Assembly (NCBI GenBank): GCA_024364805.1
Contig: CM044513.1
Span: 28,966,424-29,002,844 of the forward strand
Length of the DNA: 36,421 nt
Direction: 5' to 3'
Origin: Euprymna scolopes
Lineage: Eukaryota > Mollusca > Cephalopoda > Sepiida > Sepiolidae
Shown: positions 33,424 through 36,421 of the stretch, piece after piece
Position numbering within the stretch: position 1 is the stretch's first letter
Layout of the letters: every line of letters starts with the position of its first letter
Notes under the pieces: generated by a model
What the model saw: the letters and a program-made list of their open reading frames with translations, nothing else
Told to the model about the DNA's origin: nothing
The model's database searches: none
Made by a program: the position numbers and the translations under genes

Positions 33424-33648
33424 GCTACAATTCAGTGTACCTATTTACTATGCCTCCCCACGGGACAGAGTTAGACACCAGGGTCGTTTTTTAACGTGGA
33501 GAAAAGATACAAAAATAAAAATTGTCTCAGTCGTGAAGGATTTCTCCTCCACCGAAAGAGAATAAGAAATAGAAGTGCAGCATCTGAAGAACAGATACTA
33601 CACTTTGATCTTGTCCCGAAGGCCAAGAAAATGCTACAATTCAGTGTA
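33424..33648. repeat. 16-bp direct repeats flanking the U2-like unit
   Basis: GCTACAATTCAGTGTA occurs at 33424-33439 and again at 33633-33648, exact over 16 bases and not beyond. The length and position fit a target-site duplication made by LINE machinery. The coordinates given here include the insert. Confidence 0.75.
33440..33632 (-). pseudogene. U2 snRNA-like retrocopy
   Basis: U2 snRNA pairs with the intron branch point. On the minus strand 33629-33584 reads TTCTTGGCCTTCGGGACAAG, ATCAAAGTGTAGTATCTGTT, CTT. It matches the U2 5' domain (TTCTCGGCC..., AAGATCAAAGTGTAGTATCTGTTCTT), including the branch-pairing GTAGTA; the AAA before GTGTAG is the form I recall for Drosophila. The rest is strongly diverged: an AATTTTTATTTTTG segment lies where an Sm site could be. 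The unit of 193 nt is close to U2 length and sits exactly between 16-bp direct repeats. Best read as a retroposed U2 copy; a diverged but active U2-like gene is less likely. Confidence 0.55.
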
Positions 33649-34321
33649 ACCCCACTCTTGAACGGAAGACCAGGATTAATTTTATTACACAAAACTTTGG
33701 TTTCTTATTTCTATTAAAATAAATTAAAACAATGTCTTAAGGATTTTAATGAAGGGTTTAAAATCTCACTTGATTTTTTTTTAAATTATCCTGCACTAGT
33801 GCTAACAATGAAAATCTTGGAATATTTTATATCACTTTACAGAAAGACTACTAGACATATTTATGATATTTATGAAAAATACATGAAAAAAATATATAAT
33901 GTCTGTTACAGCAATTTATATGTTCATTTTTCCAATGAAAATTAACAAGGCCACAGAGGGCAAACTTTGAGAGCTTATGACAAAATTAATTTACCAATCC
34001 AAAACAAACTAGATGGCATTCTTTATTCGAGCTTTTGATTAAATTCTCATCACTGAAGTTTATAAATAAGTGAAATACACTAAAACCATTCATGATAAGT
34101 GAACTAAATTGAAAACAATTGGGCTTACAACATTCATTATTTTATTTTGCTGATATTTTTTTTAAATATAATTCAATTTATTTTTATTTGGTTTCACAGG
34201 ATTTCATACATTTATAGAAATTTTGTTCAGATTGATTTTCCTAAAAATACTCTTGTCCCAGTAAACATTGCTAAGCAAGGTTTAGATAAAGTCCAAAAAA
34301 GGCTAACCAAGAAGTCGTATT
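33649..34321. other. AT-rich spacer
   Basis: No gene recognised; an 83-residue plus frame (34147-34398) runs into the 5S-like unit and has no known motif. Confidence 0.5.
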
Positions 34322-34443
34322 GCACTATACAACATAATCACGTTGACACACTGGTTCATGTCAGATCACCGAAGTTAAGCAATGTTAAGCCTGGTTAGTA
34401 CTAAAATAAGTGACCAATTTTGCAATTCCAGGTGCTGTATGTA
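34322..34443 (+). pseudogene. 5S rRNA-like pseudogene or 5S-derived SINE head
   Basis: The full length of a 5S gene can be followed: ATCACGTTGA, TTCATGTCAGATCACCGAAG, TTAAGCAATGTTAAGCCTGG, TTAGTACT, then GTGACC and CCAGGTGCTGTATG. Animal 5S reads about CAGATCACTGAAGTTAAGCA, GGCCTGGTTAGTACTTGGATGGG, GTGACCGCCTGGGAATACC, GGTGCTGTAGGC. Box A (AAGTTAAGCA) is nearly intact; the intermediate element (ACTTGGATGG, here ACTAAAATAA) and box C (GTGACCAATTTTGCAATTCC) are degraded. 5S-derived SINEs (SINE3 type) exist in animals. Downstream sequence to about 34600 could be the body of one, but no tail was identified. Confidence 0.75.
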
Positions 34444-34959
34444 GGATGTTGACACCTCCCTGCAAAAGTTGCAAAAACCTAACCTTGTCATCTCCCCTAA
34501 TGGGGATATAGATGCGATTGGGGATCACTTGTGAATTTCATACTCCCATGGAACTTCCTCCTTCAGAGAAAACCGGTTAAACCCGAATAGAGTTAGTGCT
34601 GTTTCACACACACCATAGTGTGCTATAATTTTAATATATCTATCCAAAAAGACAAGATCAGAAATCTATGTTAATATACGCAACAGGTTGAATGTTCTTC
34701 TAACACTTAATGACAATGTATCCAACAAGGTGAAATGGCAAGCTCCCAAACACTATAGAGACAGCACAAGTACAACTGTCCAGGTGCCAATATAAACAAT
34801 GGATATCAGCATCAATGCTCGAAATTGTGAAGACCACACAATGCAGACTACAAAAGTTATTTGCAAGGATTATACTGAAGCCATTGGTATGAGACTGTTG
34901 GGCGTGATTTTGCTGATTGTCAGGTTAGTTGAAAATATGTACGCTGAGAAGACAAGTTC

Positions 34960-35165
34960 TATGCATTCATCAGAGCACATTCCATTAAAGTACTTGTAAA
35001 ACAGGCAAACTGATGCAACATTGTGCCAATGAGACAGAGGCTGGAGCTTGACCGATGATGTAAGACCTTTTTGGGTCCTTTCTAAGAGTGAGATGCCAGT
35101 GGTAGATGCTCCAGCCCAGATATGACAAAATTACTTTACGCATTGGTGAATGGTGGCATTGTAAA
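34960..35165 (-). pseudogene. LINE RT C-terminal scrap (jockey-like, other subfamily)
   Basis: The minus strand reads CHIWAGASTTGISLLERTQK, GLTSSVKLQPLSHWHNVASV and CLFYKYFNGMCSDE in one frame from about 35135. It corresponds to the block CHIWAGA...LDRVQNRL...LQPLSHRRDVASLSLFYRYFHG of copies A-E but is clearly diverged from them, so it is another subfamily or an older copy. Sequence on both sides could not be assigned. Confidence 0.6.
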
Positions 35166-35535
35166 TATATGGATACTCTCAGGTGTAAGTAATTTTCATT
35201 GTATTCTGAGCATACACTGTTCCCAGTTTATCCCCAATACCAATGTATGTACCCACTGCCATTAGAAAGCAGATTGGTAGTAATCTGCTGTCTACACATC
35301 TGCTTCATCATGCCACCTCCCTGATGAGTTTTGCATCAAATCCGTGACATTAGATGCAGCTCAACACTCAAAAGTGGCAAAAGAAAATAGAGCAAGACAT
35401 GGCTAAAAAGCAGCAAAATTTGATCTTTGGGTAATCACTGGCCTTCAAACCTACAATTTTTGATGGCAGAATTCTAAGTGGCTTGAAATAGCCAGGTCAG
35501 ATTTCAAAAACCGCATTTAATGACACTTAACGCAT
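35166..35535. other. Unassigned spacer
   Basis: Nothing recognised between the LINE scrap and the minisatellite. Confidence 0.4.
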
Positions 35536-35728
35536 GCGTTCACATTATTACGGTATATTACAGGTTGTGCAATATATGCGTTCACATTATTATGGTATAT
35601 TACAGGTTGTGCAATGTATGTGTTTACATTATTACGGTATATTACAGGTTGTGCAATGTATGTGTTTACATTATTACGGTATATTACAGGTTGTGCAATG
35701 TATGCGTTCACATTATTATGGTACGTGA
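35536..35728. repeat. 42-bp minisatellite, about 4.6 units
   Basis: Units start at 35536, 35578, 35620, 35662 and 35704. Each reads G(C/T)GTT(C/T)ACATTATTA(C/T)GG then TATATTACAGGTTGTGCAAT. Differences between units are C/T changes, mostly at CpG sites. The period is a multiple of three, so frames stay open on both strands; this does not indicate coding. Confidence 0.93.
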
Positions 35729-36162
35729 CATAAATTATGTCTGAAAACATTAACTGTGCCTGGAATCTACAGCACGTCATTGATCAGAATGTTTGATTAG
35801 CAACATTTGCATTTGTTGCATATAAGTGTGCAGTGGGTTCTGTATATGAAAATCGAATTGACCACACTTGCATAAATGCATGTATTATCACTTACGGATG
35901 CCGAGAAACAATTTATAATATGTCTAACTAAAAGAAAAAATCCAAACGGAAATTATCTGTGCAAAGAAGAACCATGAGACAGACCATTTAACTGGTCTAG
36001 AATCTACAGTTGACTTATACACAGGTAATAACCTAAAAGGACACAATTTTTGGTCTTAAAATGCACATCGACTTATACACAAGTATATAAGGTAATCATC
36101 CCTTTCAAATCTTGTGAGATCTAATGCACACACACACACACACACATATATATATGTATATT
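35729..36162. other. Spacer with short direct repeat and CA run
   Basis: GACTTATACACA(G/A)GTA occurs at 36012-36027 and 36070-36085, 58 bases apart, perhaps part of an old repeat. A (CA)n run followed by TA lies at 36126-36160. Confidence 0.5.
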
Positions 36163-36421
36163 GAACCCATGGTGTAGTGGATATAGAACTTGGTAAAATT
36201 CAGTATTAAGTTACATTCTTCTGGAGGTTGAAGGTTTAATCCTTAATGCAGACAACACTCAAAATACAACCTTGACTTTACTTAAAACAAAAGTATGCTA
36301 CGCACATGGATTAAATAAAGGATTCTGTGCGAAATTTAGTGCAGATCCACAAATTCTACATCTAAAGAAGATTGAAGGTTGCATCAACCAAAACTTTGTG
36401 AAAATTACACTCAAGATGAGA
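36163..36421 (+). mobile_element. tRNA-like SINE, runs off the window
   Basis: The head has a box A-like ATGGTGTAGTGGATA (36170 on) and a box B-like GGTTTAATCC (36232-36241). Near 36360 the body has TCTAAAGAAGATTGAAGGTT, GCATCAACCAAAAC, TTTGTG, matching the layout of the CTGAN(G)A-hairpin-GAAAC module of the SINE at 32668. The tail is beyond the window end. Confidence 0.6.

Noticed and set aside
33399-33440. TATA box plus initiator-like TCAGT as a promoter.
   Set aside because: AT-rich background makes TATA matches common, and the TCAGT lies in the direct repeat that flanks the U2-like insert.
33496-33717. A 73-residue plus frame (MEKRYKNKNCLSREGF...) as a small gene.
   Set aside because: It lies across the U2-like unit in antisense and has no recognisable domain.
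35517-35780. Repetitive open frames on both strands (for example NNVNTYIAQPVIYR units).
   Set aside because: They are the automatic result of a 42-bp tandem repeat whose period is a multiple of three; no start context, domain or splice signal.

Overview
Metazoan, AT-rich, repeat-dominated DNA with one recognisable host gene piece. Repeat types (tRNA-Arg-like SINE heads, several LINE clades, a Tc1 element with long terminal inverted repeats, many TA/CA microsatellites) and the lack of compact genes suit a large invertebrate genome. A cephalopod mollusc such as an octopus is my best guess, but the sequence alone does not prove it.

Host gene: the 3'-terminal coding exon of TOMM70 (mitochondrial import receptor TOM70) lies at 4043-4226 on the minus strand, with a clean acceptor and a downstream AATAAA. 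I recognise no other TOMM70 exon up to 36421. If none was missed, everything above 4226 is the last intron (at least 32 kb) or lies beyond a break in synteny.

Layout: 1-4000 holds a short LINE C-terminal scrap, two tRNA-derived SINE heads and the TOMM70 3' UTR. 4363-7808 and 10602-13877 are two long minus-strand copies (A, B) of one jockey-like APE-type LINE. Four 5'-truncated plus-strand relatives lie at 8303-8649 (C), 25610-26207 (D), 28318-29049 (E) and 32967-33172 (F). An RTE-like 3' fragment with an (ATG)n tail is at 9430-9978. A 57-nt near-perfect hairpin is at 14837-14893. A Tc1/mariner element (15056-16923) has about 220-bp inverted repeats and contains a 276-bp insertion that looks like the 3' end of the I-type LINE lying at 19112-24390. 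That I-type LINE (minus) has ORF1, then ORF2 with endonuclease, RT and RNase H; a 446-N assembly gap sits in its RNase H. 26209-28317 is a decayed Tx1/L1-like LINE between copies D and E. 29590-32500 is AT-rich DNA with nothing recognised. 32500-36421 holds tRNA-derived SINEs, a U2 snRNA-like unit between 16-bp direct repeats, a 5S rRNA-like unit, a LINE scrap and a 42-bp minisatellite.

No working gene system beyond TOMM70 was found. The best leads are the 57-nt hairpin, the U2-like retrocopy, the recurring CTGANGA-hairpin-(G/A)AAAC modules in SINE contexts, and the shared 5' border of the two long jockey-like copies.
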